64,000 bases of DNA from Channa striata (GCA_033026295.1 CM065176.1:10891945-10955944); one strand, 5' to 3'; shown: positions 13,344 to 25,600, counted from the stretch's first letter. Made by a program: numbers and translations. The notes: a model not told the origin generated them from the sequence alone.

Positions 13344-14793
13344 AGCTCACGCTCTGCCCAGACAAGGACAAAGAGGCTAATCCTGGCTTTGAGGTCCAGT
13401 AAGCTTAGTTAGCTCTTCTGCTTCTCTTTTCTGTCAGTATCCATTTCGTCTAACACTCTCCCAGGCAGTCGTTATGGACACCAGATAGGAGAGTGGCACT
13501 TTTGACTTCTTCCTGTGAGAAATTAGACAGCAGCTTGTGTCTGAATCATTGCTTGAAGACCCCCCCAGACCTGCCAACACATATACATACATCTGCACAC
13601 CCACAGAGGTCAGATGCTCAGAGATGCTGTAAAAAGCTAAAAATACGTTTTAATCTTCAATTCCGTTAAACGCATGTGGAGTGAAGCAGGGGTTACACTC
13701 CATAAAAAATTGCACTTGATAAAAAGCATCTGTAGGAGGCCTGGCCCACCGCAACAGGACAGTAATACAATAAGTTGCATCTTTAATGCAATAAGACTCA
13801 GGCTGAAGCTATTACCTCTCTTTTCTCAGCCCAGACTGTTGTTTAAGAGCCAGCAAAAAGTATTTGCATGACTCTTGATGACCCTTGTGCTGGACAGGAC
13901 TGGAAGAACAAACAAACAAGAAAGGAGCAGTGGGGCTTGGGATGAAGGGAGAAGCTGTGTTTTCGTGGTGGATAAGCACTTCTTGACTATTCGAGAGATG
14001 ATTTCTGTCCCATGAGGTGTAGCAGACTGGGACATGAAGGAAAATAAATAAGGAACAGAGGCAAGCAAATGTAACTTCCTCTTGCACAGATAGCAGTAGA
14101 ATAAAATATTGTCAGGTCAGAGAGGAGTTTATTTCTGAAGCAAAGCAAGTGAAAAATGAAAATCTGCCACAAAGTGTCATTGTAAGTTCATGTGTGGGTG
14201 GATCTGGCTTGCAAATTTTATACAGTTTGGGCTGAAGCACACCAGTAAATCCAAGTGAATGAGTGTGTTGGTGTTTTTGCAGAACAGTGTTTGAGTTTTA
14301 CAACTTTCCAACACATTCAAAATAAAATAAATGTTTACATGTTTGCAAGACTGAATTGATTTGTTTTCCTGTTTGCTACAGGGTTTCTGAAAAAAAGAAA
14401 AATCTGATTAATGAGACACCAGGGAAATGTCACCACATATGACCTTTTCCTCGGGCTCTGTATAAGTATTTCTTGGATCAGAGACGCCCACATCAGCACG
14501 TCCACACACATACATTGTGCTGGCTAAACAGCAATGGTCTTACAAGAATCTAACTACAGCCGACTTCTGGTGCAAATACTTGTGGTGATAACAACCACTC
14601 CTTGGAGCAAAGGATGTACCAGAAAATTGTCCACACATGCATATGTTAATTGCATAAAGTCATTGTGTCTGTATGCAGGCATGCAAAGCCCAAAGTGCCC
14701 ATGCCTAAATGAGGCAGAGTTGCTAAAATTATTATGTGATTATGATAAAGTCTCATTCCTAGCACGTTAAACTGAATGATCACTAAAAGAGGT

Positions 14794-14811
14794 AAAAAAA
14801 AAAAAAAAAAA
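14794..14811 (+). repeat. Poly(A) tract
   Basis: Eighteen consecutive As; no retroposon was recognised upstream. Confidence 0.9.
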
Positions 14812-16851
14812 GCAGCAAAGATCCACATTAACTCAAACTAAAACACATGTTCCTCGTAACATCCTGATAGAAGCCAACCACTCCAATTACAGATATGAGG
14901 AAATTTAATAACCTGTGATGGTCAAAGCTGCTCTGCCTCCTTGGTAATGACAGTGATCACAAAGGACAGTGGATGAATCTCAGAAGGTGCCCTGTGAGTT
15001 CTACTGGGTTACATAAAGTCCCACTCTGATCACAGAATTTCACTAAATAATAGCAACTTCCTCAGGAGTCTGCACTGAAACAACAAACCAAACTTTCCTT
15101 CATTATAGCAAATTTACCCTCTCCCTCTGTTAAATAAAGGTGCTGTACAGTACATCGTTCTATTTGCAGAGAAGCCAGTGCTGCAGTCTCAAAGTTTCCA
15201 AGCACATAATAGAAATCCAGACAGAACTCACAGTGTAGCCACCATAATGAGTCCACCTCTCTGCCTCCTCTTTCTCTCTGACTCCCCTGTTTCCCCTCCC
15301 TCCGTCCCTTTGTCTGCCTGTCTTTCCCTGCAGAGCTTCCAATGGAGCCTGAGGTTTGTCTGCGACTTTCTGTGAAGCAGTCGCCGGAGATATCGACAGA
15401 CAACTACTCATCTACTGTATATGAGGATAATAAGGCCCACTTACGCCAGAGCAGATAATGTAGACGTCTACAACAAACACAAATAGTCCTCTGACAACAA
15501 GAGAGGCAGACTGAGTGTGATGGTTTATGATAACTTGCCTTTATCCTTAGCGGTATAGGATGTACTGTCAGCAACAGACAATAAAAACCTTATCTGGAGG
15601 TTCAAAGTGGAAGCACTTGAGTTGCATTAGAGAATTAGAGTAACAATGAAACAAACTTTGCGATGAAATAAAATGGGAAGATGTAATGCATCTAACATTG
15701 ATGCAATTAATCCAAATGAATCTGAATATGACTTTTTTAAGTCTGACAGTAGCTGACAGTTTAAGGCCACTGAGTGATGAGAATCTGGGGCACACAACCC
15801 ATGTATTTAAGTAGCTCAGTAATGCAACAAATTTACAAGGATGTCAGTACACTTAGGTGGACTACAGAAGACAGCCTAGGACAGCAGCTCTCCCTTTGGA
15901 TATATAACTTAAATGACCAAGTCATTATAAATTCAGACACTTGACGACTGACTTTATGGGCTGTGTGTATCTGTGTGTGCTGGTGTACTGTGGGACAGTG
16001 TTGTCAAGAGTAGTCTTCCTGTTCCCAAAGCTGCCAACACGAAAGGACATAAGAGAAGTAGCTGCTGGAGGAGGAGAAGGAGAAAAAAAGAGAATGGGGA
16101 AAGGAATGAGGGACTAAGCATATGTGACCTTTTTACAAGAGAGAATTAGCTCAGCTAAAACGAAATTATCTGCTTTTCTAATTGAAAACAAGTACGAGGC
16201 ACATTACAAATCAAAAGCCAAAATCATCAGATGAGATAAAGAGGGGAAACACGGAGACAAGTAAAAACAGGAGAGCGAGACATTTAGAGAGATGAATAAA
16301 TGGGGAGGAGCAGGAGTTTCTATTCGGTGTGGCATGGCCTCAAAGTCAATCTTCATCAGCAATCCCATCTTTCTGTGGAGCTCCGACTGAGGGAGGGAGA
16401 AGAGGGAGGAGCAGCAGACCAGAAAGATCAAAGCCAACTAAATGTGAGGATCAAAACCGAACTATTACTGTAGCCTTACAGTAGAATTATGCATGTGCTA
16501 CCATTACTGCACACAGACGCATTCGGCCTCGTCTTTGATGGTATTAAGCTTTACCCTCGTGCAAAACTGGGACCGAGGGTCTAGCGGGGAGGATAACGGG
16601 TGCACGCAGTGAGCGGAGACCGAACTGAGGATTGAGGAGCGACGTTCATTTAAGTTAGCAGAGATTTAGGTTCAAATGGCCCTTTTGGCTCCATGCATAG
16701 GGAGAGAAGTGGAACTACGACTGCAATGCCGAACAGCAAAGGGAGTTCAGGAGTGGAGAAACATGACGTGAATCTAAATGTGCTATGTGGCTTCACTGCT
16801 TTAAGGCACAGCTAAAAATGGGTGTGATAATGGAGTCTAAACTGGACTTAC

Positions 16852-16998
16852 GGCAGCCTTTCTCGTCGCTCTTGTCAAAGCAGTCGGGCAATCCATCACA
16901 CTGCCACCCACCTGGGACACACTTCCCATCTCCACACATGAAGTTTCCCGGGATGTTGCACTCTGTGGTGAAGTTATTCCCTGGAAGCAGCTGGCTGT
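16852..16998 (-). CDS. ldlrad3: ldlrad3 coding exon 2: LDLa module 1
   Basis: This 147-bp exon has a pyrimidine-rich acceptor ending CTCTCAG (AG at 17000-16999) and a donor GTAAGT. It encodes residues 19-67, beginning [14 protein letters not shown], and one base of the next codon. The LDLa module has cysteines at 32, 40, 45, 52, 58 and 67. The calcium cage residues are W50, D53, D57, and the D60-x-S-D63-E64 cluster. N27-F28-T29 is an N-glycosylation sequon. The [10 protein letters not shown] and CNIPGNFMC stretches are what identify LDLRAD3. In mammals this first module carries the alphavirus-binding surface (established knowledge; nothing in the sequence tests that for a fish protein). Confidence 0.95.
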
Positions 16999-19202
16999 CT
17001 GAGAGATGAACCGAGACAAGATACAGAGAGAGGAGAGAACAACAAAAAAAGAGAACAGACTATTACAATCTCTCTCTATAAAGAAATCAAACAGGTATAG
17101 GGATATTGGATTCCAGTGATATTCATCACCACAGACAAAATAGAAAACTGTTATTATCTCCATTCTCTAAAGATAGAAAATATTAAAGGCAGAAGCTCTA
17201 TTTAAAAAGCCATATCAATCTATGGGCAAATAAACAGGGGGTGATCTCATGAATACAAAAGCAGAGGAGGTCATTCAGGGTTAACAGCATTGTGGGTGTG
17301 AGCATCAGCGCAAACCTGGACCGTATCATAATAAGGAAGATAAGGATACAGACACCAAACAACACTCACATACAACCAAAGCACATACAGTATTTATGCC
17401 TTGGACACAGATGCACAGATAAACACACACAGAGCAGGAATAAACACATTCAGCACAAAGCATGTGCCCTGAACCAGTTCAGGGCATTTCTAGTTTACGC
17501 AGTGCAGCTGCAGTATAATGGGCTGGAATGTGAAACATGGCCTTTTGGCTGAGGTTTGACACTATGCAGCGAGCAGTTTAGCTCATAAACAAAACTATAG
17601 AGCAGTAATGCAGAGTCCCGGACAGGCTGGGAAACACTTTCATTCAGGATGCAGGTGCTGCACCTGCTGCCAGGGGGTTTGGACCTTTAAGCCTTAAGTG
17701 ACAGTGTGGCTTTATCACAGCACTGACTGACTGGGACACGCTATACAGTAGAGCTCTATTACCAAAATACTCCAATTATGAAGCAACGTTGTGAACTCAA
17801 GAAGAGGCTGATGGTTAAACTTTGAAACTGAAACTGAACTACTGAGGCTAGACTGGGCCTCTAACGTATGCTCACAATAATATCTAAGGACTCAAATATG
17901 AGGAGCCGTGTTTTAATGGATTACGATGACTGTGTTCAAGCAGATATTTTCTATTAGTGTCAAAATTATTAATAATCTGCCTTTAGGAAAAAAAAACTTG
18001 CACTTGTACATCAGTTTTGTGCTATAAACCAGCACATTTTTTATCTGCTGAATCTAGCAGCATATTAAATGTTAGAGACAGACACTAATGTGACCAAAAA
18101 TATGGTACTGATGTACGTAATATATTAATGTAATACACAAATTGTATCGTTTAAATCTGTCATATTTCATAAGGATGCAAAGAGATTAAATACCCCACTA
18201 TGCTGCCCACTATGCTGCCTGAAAAATGAATTCACTTTGTGCGGAAGAAACATGGTGTGTTTCTCTATTTAATCATTACTGAGACACATTTTTGACTCGC
18301 CAGTATTCATTACTGAAGAATTCATTTCACTCTGTTACATACAGAAAGCTTTGACCTTTGGGTGCTTGTGAATTCACAACCAGAGCCCACAGGTTCAGCA
18401 AAGCTTCCAGTTCCAGGAGTAAAAACGCACTCATAGAAATCAGTTATTACATCATCTTTCTGCTGCTGCCGTTTTTACTGCGGCAGGTCCGTGTCTTAAA
18501 CGAGACAGCACGAGCCCTCTGATCCTGGACGGGGATGATGCAAACCCCTCCCGTGTCTCTTGCAATGTAGAAAAAGTGGAAGTGAGGGGTCAAAGGAAAA
18601 AACCCACACTGGTAATTTGTCAGGACTAGATAGTATTTCAATTAGTATTTCTTTCACTTGCAGGACGACCCTACAAATGTAACAGCTGATGAAGAGATGC
18701 AATGAACTGCTGCTGTATCTTTATTAGTGACCAGTGTCTGGACAAAACCTTGACTGCTTGTGTCTTTACATCTGTGCTAGAATATTTCTGTAAGTAGATT
18801 TGTACCAGATATTGCTACTGAGATCATTTTTGTAGACAGATTTCAGCTCTGGTGAGCCTCTTGGAATTATAAAGAGCCACCCAAGTATGTTTGGAAATTG
18901 TCAAATGTTTTATTATCTATCTAGAAAAAAAAATCCCCTGGCTCTTCCCCTGCCATTGTTGTTTGCTCTGCATTCCTGACAAAGGCACTTAAAAGTGTGC
19001 ATTTTGGAGAGAGAACAGAGATACAGGGTGTGACAATTAACACACGGCCAACAATAAATTACCATATAATTAGAAAGTTGACAGCTAGGCCAATTCTTGT
19101 CATCTCTTTGATATACGCAATAGTACATTTTCAGCCCAGTGGCAGCTGATAAAGATTAAGTTCACGTCACGTACAAAAACTATATAAATACTGCTCGTTT
19201 AC

Positions 19203-19328
19203 CTGTTGGGTCAAACTCTTCCATAAAGCAGATATAGTGCGAGTAGTTTTCAGTAAACAGCAGATCCCTCGGCTGCCAGCAGCCTTTATGAACATTTACA
19301 GATCCACACACCGGTGTTGACAACACAA
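19203..19328 (-). CDS. Candidate cassette or alternative 5' exon within ldlrad3 intron 1
   Basis: On the minus strand a pyrimidine-leaning tract ending TTTTGTTCAG (AG at 19330-19329) is followed by 126 nt open in one frame and a donor GTAAAC. The block starts with two bases of a codon and ends with one, so phase 1-1 matches exons 1 and 2 exactly; inclusion would add 42 residues between the signal peptide and LDLa1. The peptide has three cysteines, the stretch GCWQPRDLLFTENYSHY with an N-Y-S sequon, and an acidic end MEEFDPT. Alternatively it is a first exon: an ATG at 19356-19354 in the same frame gives MDISRVFCSVVLSTPVCG, which could act as a signal peptide, with an in-frame TGA directly upstream. 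I do not recognise the peptide as a known domain. Spurious exon-like blocks do occur by chance, so this is a candidate only. Confidence 0.45.
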
Positions 19329-22300
19329 CTGAACAAAATACCCGAGAAATGTCCATTCAGAATCCACACCGTGTAGGAGGAAGCCATTTAAAACGACTTC
19401 AAAGAACTGGCAGCTCAAGAAGCATCAGGTTAATTGGAGAGCTGCTTTGAGAGCACGAGGGAGAGAGGACGAGAGAGGGCTGTGCTGTGTGTGTGTTTGA
19501 CAGGAGGCCAGAAAGAGTCAAGAAGAAAGAACATTGACAGATAGCTCATCTTTTCCCATGAGTCTCTTCCATTGCCAATAGCAAACCATTTGCAGCACTT
19601 TATCCACGATGCGAGTCCCTCTTTTTGGCAGCTTTGAAACATCTTATTCCAATGCCCTTGTGACTGTATCGATACAGTAATAAGCCTGAATAGTTATGGT
19701 GGTTTACCTCAGAGGTAAAGAACCTGCCCACCTCATTACCACAGTTTATATGTGGTTACACAGCTCATTACGGACTGCTCCATGAGCTTGTTAACGGAAT
19801 AATAACTCACCACGGTTCTCTATGGGCACAGCAGCACTACCAAGGTGACACGCAGAATTTTAATGGACATGACAGTGCCTATGCACGGTGACGCACTCGT
19901 TCTTCACGTATGATTTTAACCATTTTGTAGGGGATAGCTTGGGGCATTATGCAGAACTGCACAACACTGCCGTGTACAACTGCGGCCACGCAGAGACTGT
20001 GTGAGGGGGAACTGGCAGCGATGACTCTGGACACCTGTGTGCCTCGCTCGGGGAAGTGTAGACCAATTACTCAGGGTAAATATTGACTATACTATTCTTG
20101 CCTCTGCACAGCCTCTTCCATCCCCCCACTTTTTCCAATCTTCCCACCGTGTCTGTGTCCACTAATGACCCCTTTAGACTGTTAAATTGTTGATCTGTGA
20201 GGCATCGGCTGGATACTTTTTAAATTAGCATTTACATTTTCGGCTCGCACTGATTCCAGGAAGTTTCACTTGATTACTCAGGGCCAAGTTCTTCCGTCTC
20301 CATCTCACAGCTCAGCTGCTACTGCTGGCACTGTACACAGACGACACCTCACATGCCTCACTTGTAATTTCAAATAAAATTTAACTCCCAAACATGAACA
20401 CAGTACATCGCCCAATAGCGTCTTTATTAAAGTAGGTATAGCCTACTACTGCCCTTAGAACTGCCTTTGGATTCATGCTTTTATATTGTTTCCCCCCAAA
20501 CTCTGACGCTGACATCTGAATGTTGCAGCAGACATCGAGAAACCTCAGAGCAGACAATAGCTTTTCTAATCTTCTACTGTCTAGTTTTGGTGAGTCCTTG
20601 CAAATTGTATCTTCACTTTTCTGTTTTTAGGTGACAGTAGTGTGGCACCCGCTGTGGTCTTCTGCTGCTCTAGCCTGCTTCAAAGTTTAATGTTGTGCAT
20701 GTAGAGAAGCTCTTCTGGATACCTCCATTGTTATGTTGAATTACTGTTGCCTTTCTATCAGCTCGAACTCGTCTGGACAGTCTCATCTGACCTCTGGCAT
20801 CAACAAGACATTTTCTCTCAGTGAACTTCCACTCACTAGCTATTTCTCGTTTCCAGACCATTCTCTGCAAACCCTAGAGACTGTTGCTTTTAAGATCCCA
20901 GTAGATCAGCTGTTTTTGAAATACTCCAACAACCATGCCAGATTCAAAGTAGCTTAAATCACCTTTCTTTTCATCGTAAACAGATGTAACTAATAAAGTG
21001 GCTGGTGAGTGCAATTTCCCAGTAGTTCTGAATAACACTGAATTTAAAAATGTATAACATTTTTTCGATATTTGAATAAGAAAAGCGATCTACAATCTTT
21101 CCTTCTCTCAGGTTGAACCACAAATGAAAGGAATTACATGAAGACTATAAAGCAATGTTCAGTTAGTTCAAAATCCACATTTGTGTCTGTTCAAAGATGA
21201 TTTGTTTACAATGTTGGGTTGCAGAACAGAACTTGCTTGAGTTTATGGTTAACGTGTACATTAGTGCTTTTAAACATCTTCCCTGGCTTCCTTATATTGA
21301 AATATTTCTCCGACAAACTAGATCCAAAAGAAGACATTCCATATCCGTGGAAGTGTACTTTAAAGTACATAAAGTACTTTAAATGTACGTTCTCTGGGAA
21401 CTTTACGTTTTTCACATCACCATTTTGTAAGCTGCATATGACATCAAGACTGGCTTCCAAATAAATTATGTCACAAAATCATGACTATACGTCCACAGAG
21501 AAACTTTCCCCCATTCAATAGAAATTGAAAACAGCTTTCTAGTGTCAAACTCTGCACATCCATCATCCTGTTTGACGTTTCACAATAAATGTCAAAGAAG
21601 TGTAGTCACAGAAAGTAACATGCATTTTTGGAAGGAGGACAATTTTAAACCATCCCTTGGAGTATTTGATCACTGTTGGTGCTATTTGCCAGTAGGGCTC
21701 TACTCTGTTTGCACGAAAAACCAATATTACTGCTTCTAATCTCAATTGGTTCAGCTTTTGCATTTTTGCAGAATCGTAGTAGTGCACTAGCTAAAAAAGG
21801 AGGAAGAAGACAGTGAGCTACTGTCCCGCACTTACTGCAAATGCCACTGTTTTATAAGGAAGAAAACTGTTGTTTTACTCAAGGAAATAAAAATAAAATA
21901 CTGTGGGCAGACCCTATAGAGCACCTTAAACCAACACAAGCAATTCCTAATAAAATTTGACCTTGACAAATGTCAAACTCATACAAAATCAAATTTAAGT
22001 CACACATAAATAAATCATATGATTAAATGTTGTTGGCATGGAATGAAAAGATCCAAGAATCATGAACCCACAACCTTTTGAAGGGATTGTCAGTTATTCA
22101 ATATATTTGACCACTGTTACTTATTTGAATTAGAAAAACTCAAGTCAGTGCATAGATGGTAACCTTCCATCCCAAGATTTCCATGGGTACACCTCATACA
22201 TAATGATTCTGTAAATGGCAGCGTGGAGACTTCAGTGCACCCTAAGCAATTCTCTTCATATGCAGGCACACCAAGCAGAGGCAGCCTACAGTCCAGCCAC

Positions 22301-23120
22301 CCACATCTGCCACTGTCTCCTAGGTCTTATGAATATTTTCATACTAAATGTCAGCAATGCCGCCCCAACACTGGACAGCTACTCTGGTAATAAAATCTAT
22401 ATTACTCTCCACAGAGGATATTGAAAGAAATATAAATCTTAAAGCACATAGATGGGCACCCCTATAAAACTCTTCTGGGTGTGTCTGGGCTTTGGTTGTG
22501 CTATTAGATACACTAACGTGGATGTCGATGGAATACTCAAGAGGGAGAAAGATGCAACGAGGAGCGAACGCAAGCGGAAAAGAAACAACTGCACTAAAGA
22601 ACAAGAGCTAAAGACTGGTAGATGAAAGTGGCTATGAAAGAGATCAAAATATAGTTTGGACAAGGGTTACATGGAGCAATTATTGGAGAAATGGTGGATA
22701 TGTAGGTAACAACAAAGAAACAGAGAGGTGGACAGTGAAAACATTTTCTGCACTCAGATTCCTAGTAATAGCTGCCCTAAGCAAGTTCAATTCCCTGTGC
22801 TCTGCGTGCAAAAGGTCAGCGATATAAATCTTTATCTGAGATGACTTTTGCCTTGGCTGCTACTGCTCTAACCCTATCTTCCTCAGCAGACTCAGATATC
22901 TGACTGGCATTGATTAGCTCTGGGTGAAAAGTTAACTCTGAACTGAAACAGCACCAAAACACTGATTTATCTTTGTATACTTTATATAACAGATTAGATG
23001 TGAAAATAATTAGAAAGCCATAGGATAAGTATCAAAAAGCATTTTATAAAAGAGAACCGCCAAGCTCTCCAGGGGTGGGGGTTGTTCTTAGAAATAATCC
23101 CATATTCTTTTGAATCTTAC

Positions 23121-23196
23121 CTCATAGGGTTTTTGTCCTCAGTAATACACTGTGCTAGGTAAAACTCAAGTGGATTTTGTGAAATTCCGTTTGAAG
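23121..23196 (-). other. Exon-like block in ldlrad3 intron 1
   Basis: A strong acceptor (CTTTTTCTCAG, AG at 23198-23197) precedes 76 nt ending at a good donor GTAAGATT. One frame is open, reading SNGISQNPLEFYLAQCITED and then KNPM, entering in phase 1 and leaving in phase 2. Because the length is not a multiple of three, splicing it to ldlrad3 exon 2 would cause an early stop; it could therefore be a 5' UTR exon, a poison exon, part of an unrecognised nested transcript, or chance. Confidence 0.2.
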
Positions 23197-24274
23197 CTGA
23201 GAAAAAGAGAAAGTCAAGTCACATTACAGTCTGATGTTGTCAATACAAACATGGCATGTAAGGTTTGGTGGTGGTGGAGGATGAGGGAGGAAGGAATCCA
23301 CACAGCCTAGTTCTAAATAAAAATCTTTTTCATGCCTGCAGATCTTATTTTCAATCACATACTATTCTTAATGGGCTGGCTATACAAGCAGGCTCTACAG
23401 GGGGTGGAGGTGATTTGGCTTTCTCTGTCATTCTGTAGACGTGTGCGTGTCTGTGTATGGCAGAGAGAGAGAAGTCCTGTTCCGTAGTTCAGTGAAAAGT
23501 TCAGAATAAATAAGAGTGAGTGTGAAGAACCTGTTTTGCATGAATTAAAAAGACACCCTACAGGCAGACTGACACTCAGGGACAACAGCAGACACACACA
23601 GAGTCAGAGCAAACAAGGCCATAATGGAGGAGAAAAAGAGCATTCGTGCATGGAAATGCCGAGCGAACCCAGAATTATATGAAACCATTTACGTTTAAGC
23701 TTTTCAGCTCGTAACAGCCGCATGCAAAATATTTCCTGAGGGCAAGTTCTGTATGTATTTAGACAAAGAGGGGAAGGTTTCAGCTGCTATGTGCTGTCTG
23801 GGGTTCCAGCAGCGAGTAACTGAGGAACACCCACAGTTCATGTTATATTTCACTGTAATGATAGCAGAATATAAGAAAGGCTAAGGCAAGGTTAGTTGGT
23901 TATTGTCACAAAGGTATGCTGTGCATGCTCCTATCAATCTATAATTAAATCCCCTCAAAATCATCAAGAGAGTGTAAATACCTGATAAAGGAAAAAGAAA
24001 CAAAGCAAAAGCTGATTATGAATGCAATTAGACTTTTAAAAAGTGAAAAATCAAAAGTCAATAAGCAGATAAGCCCCCGAAAGGCAAATACTTGCTTAAC
24101 ATTAACATACTTTAACAAAACAACAAATGCCTTTTTTGGTCTAGATTATCTTTTCTCTAAGCTACAATGATTTTAAAAAATTTTTTTTATTGAATTTGTT
24201 TTTGTCAAAGCTACACTATGTTCATTTGTTAACATTACTAGTCACTTGATATACATCCACATGACAAAGTTCTC

Positions 24275-24346
24275 TATGGCTGCTAAAAACACAAGAATTT
24301 CCCCACTGTGGGATTAATAAAGTTCTATCTTATCTTATCTTATCTT
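24275..24346 (+). mobile_element. L2-type LINE 3' tail
   Basis: TTTCCCCACTGTGGGATTAA followed by TAAAGTTC and (TATCT)n is the characteristic 3' terminus of fish L2/Maui-like LINEs and of SINEs that share it. Only the extreme 3' end is present, as expected for a heavily 5'-truncated insertion. Confidence 0.75.
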
Positions 24347-24406
24347 AAATACAAGAGAGTTTATCATCAATGCATCAATAAGCTCTCTCTCACACACACT
24401 CACACA

Positions 24407-24620
24407 CGTTTGTACCCCTATCCTTGTGAGGACACTCCTTCACATAATTCATCCCCATCCCCTTACCCTAACCAAAACCTAATTCACCCTGACCTTAAAA
24501 CCCAGTCTTGACCCTCAAAAAGCCTTCTGAAGCTGTGTGCTAAAATGTCCTCACAACAATGGTATTGACACATAATTTGTCCACAGAAGACTATAAAGAC
24601 ATGCCCACATAAACACACTC
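24407..24620 (+). repeat. Dispersed fish repeat (GTGAGGACA / CCTAACC type), copy 1
   Basis: CCTTGTGAGGACACTCC, a C-rich CCCTAACC stretch, CCTCAAAAAGCCTTCTGAAG and AAAATGTCCTCACAAC occur in the order seen in a dispersed repeat common in teleost introns. A diverged second copy lies at 54829-55028. Confidence 0.65.
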
Positions 24621-24821
24621 TGCTTATTGTAATGGGGTAATGCATTCACACCCTGAATCACTCCGCAGGACAAAAAGGTGAAATTAGGACAGGCAAATCA
24701 GAAATATATACACCAATCAGCAGCAGCACTAACCCTTGTGGTCTTAATAAAGTCATAAAAGACAAGGGTCAACATCGCCACTCTGAGCAGCCCCATATGC
24801 AGAAGATGTGATACAGTTTGT

Positions 24822-24963
24822 GCAGAGGTGGTACAAGTACGCAATCTCATGTACAAGTATTCAAACGGGCAACTGTTGCTTTAAAACATATGTAAGAAAT
24901 CTTTTCCTCAAGTAAAAGTAATAACTAGATTATCCACATTTTACTTTACAAAAGTAAAAGTAG
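24822..24963 (+). mobile_element. hAT-like non-autonomous element fragment
   Basis: GCAGAGGTGGTACAAGTAC followed by repeated CAAGTAAAAGTA/AAAAGTAAAAGTAG motifs resembles the terminus of non-autonomous fish hAT elements (…GTGGACAAAGTAC…AGTAAAAGTA…). Assigned from motif pattern only. Confidence 0.5.
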
Positions 24964-25372
24964 TCCACTGAGAAAACAAAAAATCCGGATCTGGTACTTT
25001 GATACTCTGTGAGAATCTGATGATTTACATTCTGTTAGTTCAGTCCAGTGACAGAAGCATCAATTCATTAATGATCCAATGGGCTTTTTCGCAGAGCAGA
25101 AACCAGCTCCAAGCTAAACTTACTAATAATACAATACTTCTTTTTTAGTTGCTATATTTAGTATCAAAATAATATCCCACCTGTAAACCCTTACACTAAG
25201 TTAATTGTTCACAGTAAGGCTTAAAAAAATTCGATACATTTTACCCATAAGTCATTTATTGACTTATGGTCATTTGTCATATGTTCTACATTTTCACGTT
25301 TTATTTTTTACATATTCATTTCCAGAACCTCTTTGACATTTAACAGGATAAGTGAATGTAAATGTATAATTA

Positions 25373-25395
25373 ATGGATGGATGGATGGATGGATA
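25373..25395 (+). repeat. (GGAT)n microsatellite
   Basis: Five to six ATGG/GGAT units directly before the inverted-repeat element; such tails commonly end fish SINEs. Confidence 0.9.
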
Positions 25396-25600
25396 GAACA
25401 GGCTGTGTTATCTGCCATAATATTAATACCACCCAGTGGTTATAATGTTTACTGCTGGCTGTGAATCACAGGTGTCAGAACATCACATTATACATCGTAA
25501 CTTGCTGGGTATAGGCTGCAGAAGGTTCATGGTGCCCATCCTGACATGGATGACCACAACGTTCAAACCACCATTAATGTTGTGGTTAATCGGTGCATGT
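25396..25600. mobile_element. Short inverted-repeat element (ACATTAATACCACC family)
   Basis: The left end has GCCATAATATTAATACCACC; the right end, read in reverse, has GATTAACCACAACATTAATG, giving imperfect terminal inverted repeats about 200 bp apart. The family is common in fish. A related single end occurs at 4919-5075. Confidence 0.55.

Larger units (their letters stand above)
7807..16851 (-). other. ldlrad3 intron 2
   Basis: A 9045-bp GT-AG intron. It holds short microsatellites, a pyrimidine tract at 13316-13343, a poly(A) at 14794-14811, a CpG-containing pocket at about 16500-16640 and a small coding-like stretch on the minus strand at 9176-9280. No recognised exon was found. Confidence 0.8.

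Noticed and set aside
13344..13401. Exon-like plus-strand block after a TC tract, reading LTLCPDKDKEANPGFEVQ
   Set aside because: The acceptor is just the end of a microsatellite, there is no donor or partner exon, and it runs antisense to ldlrad3.
19807..19836. Strong minus-strand donor CGTG|GTGAGT
   Set aside because: The nearest acceptor is weak and would give a 26-nt exon.
24407..24511. C-rich CCCTAACC runs suggesting interstitial telomeric repeat
   Set aside because: Order of motifs matches a dispersed fish repeat; there is no TTAGGG array.
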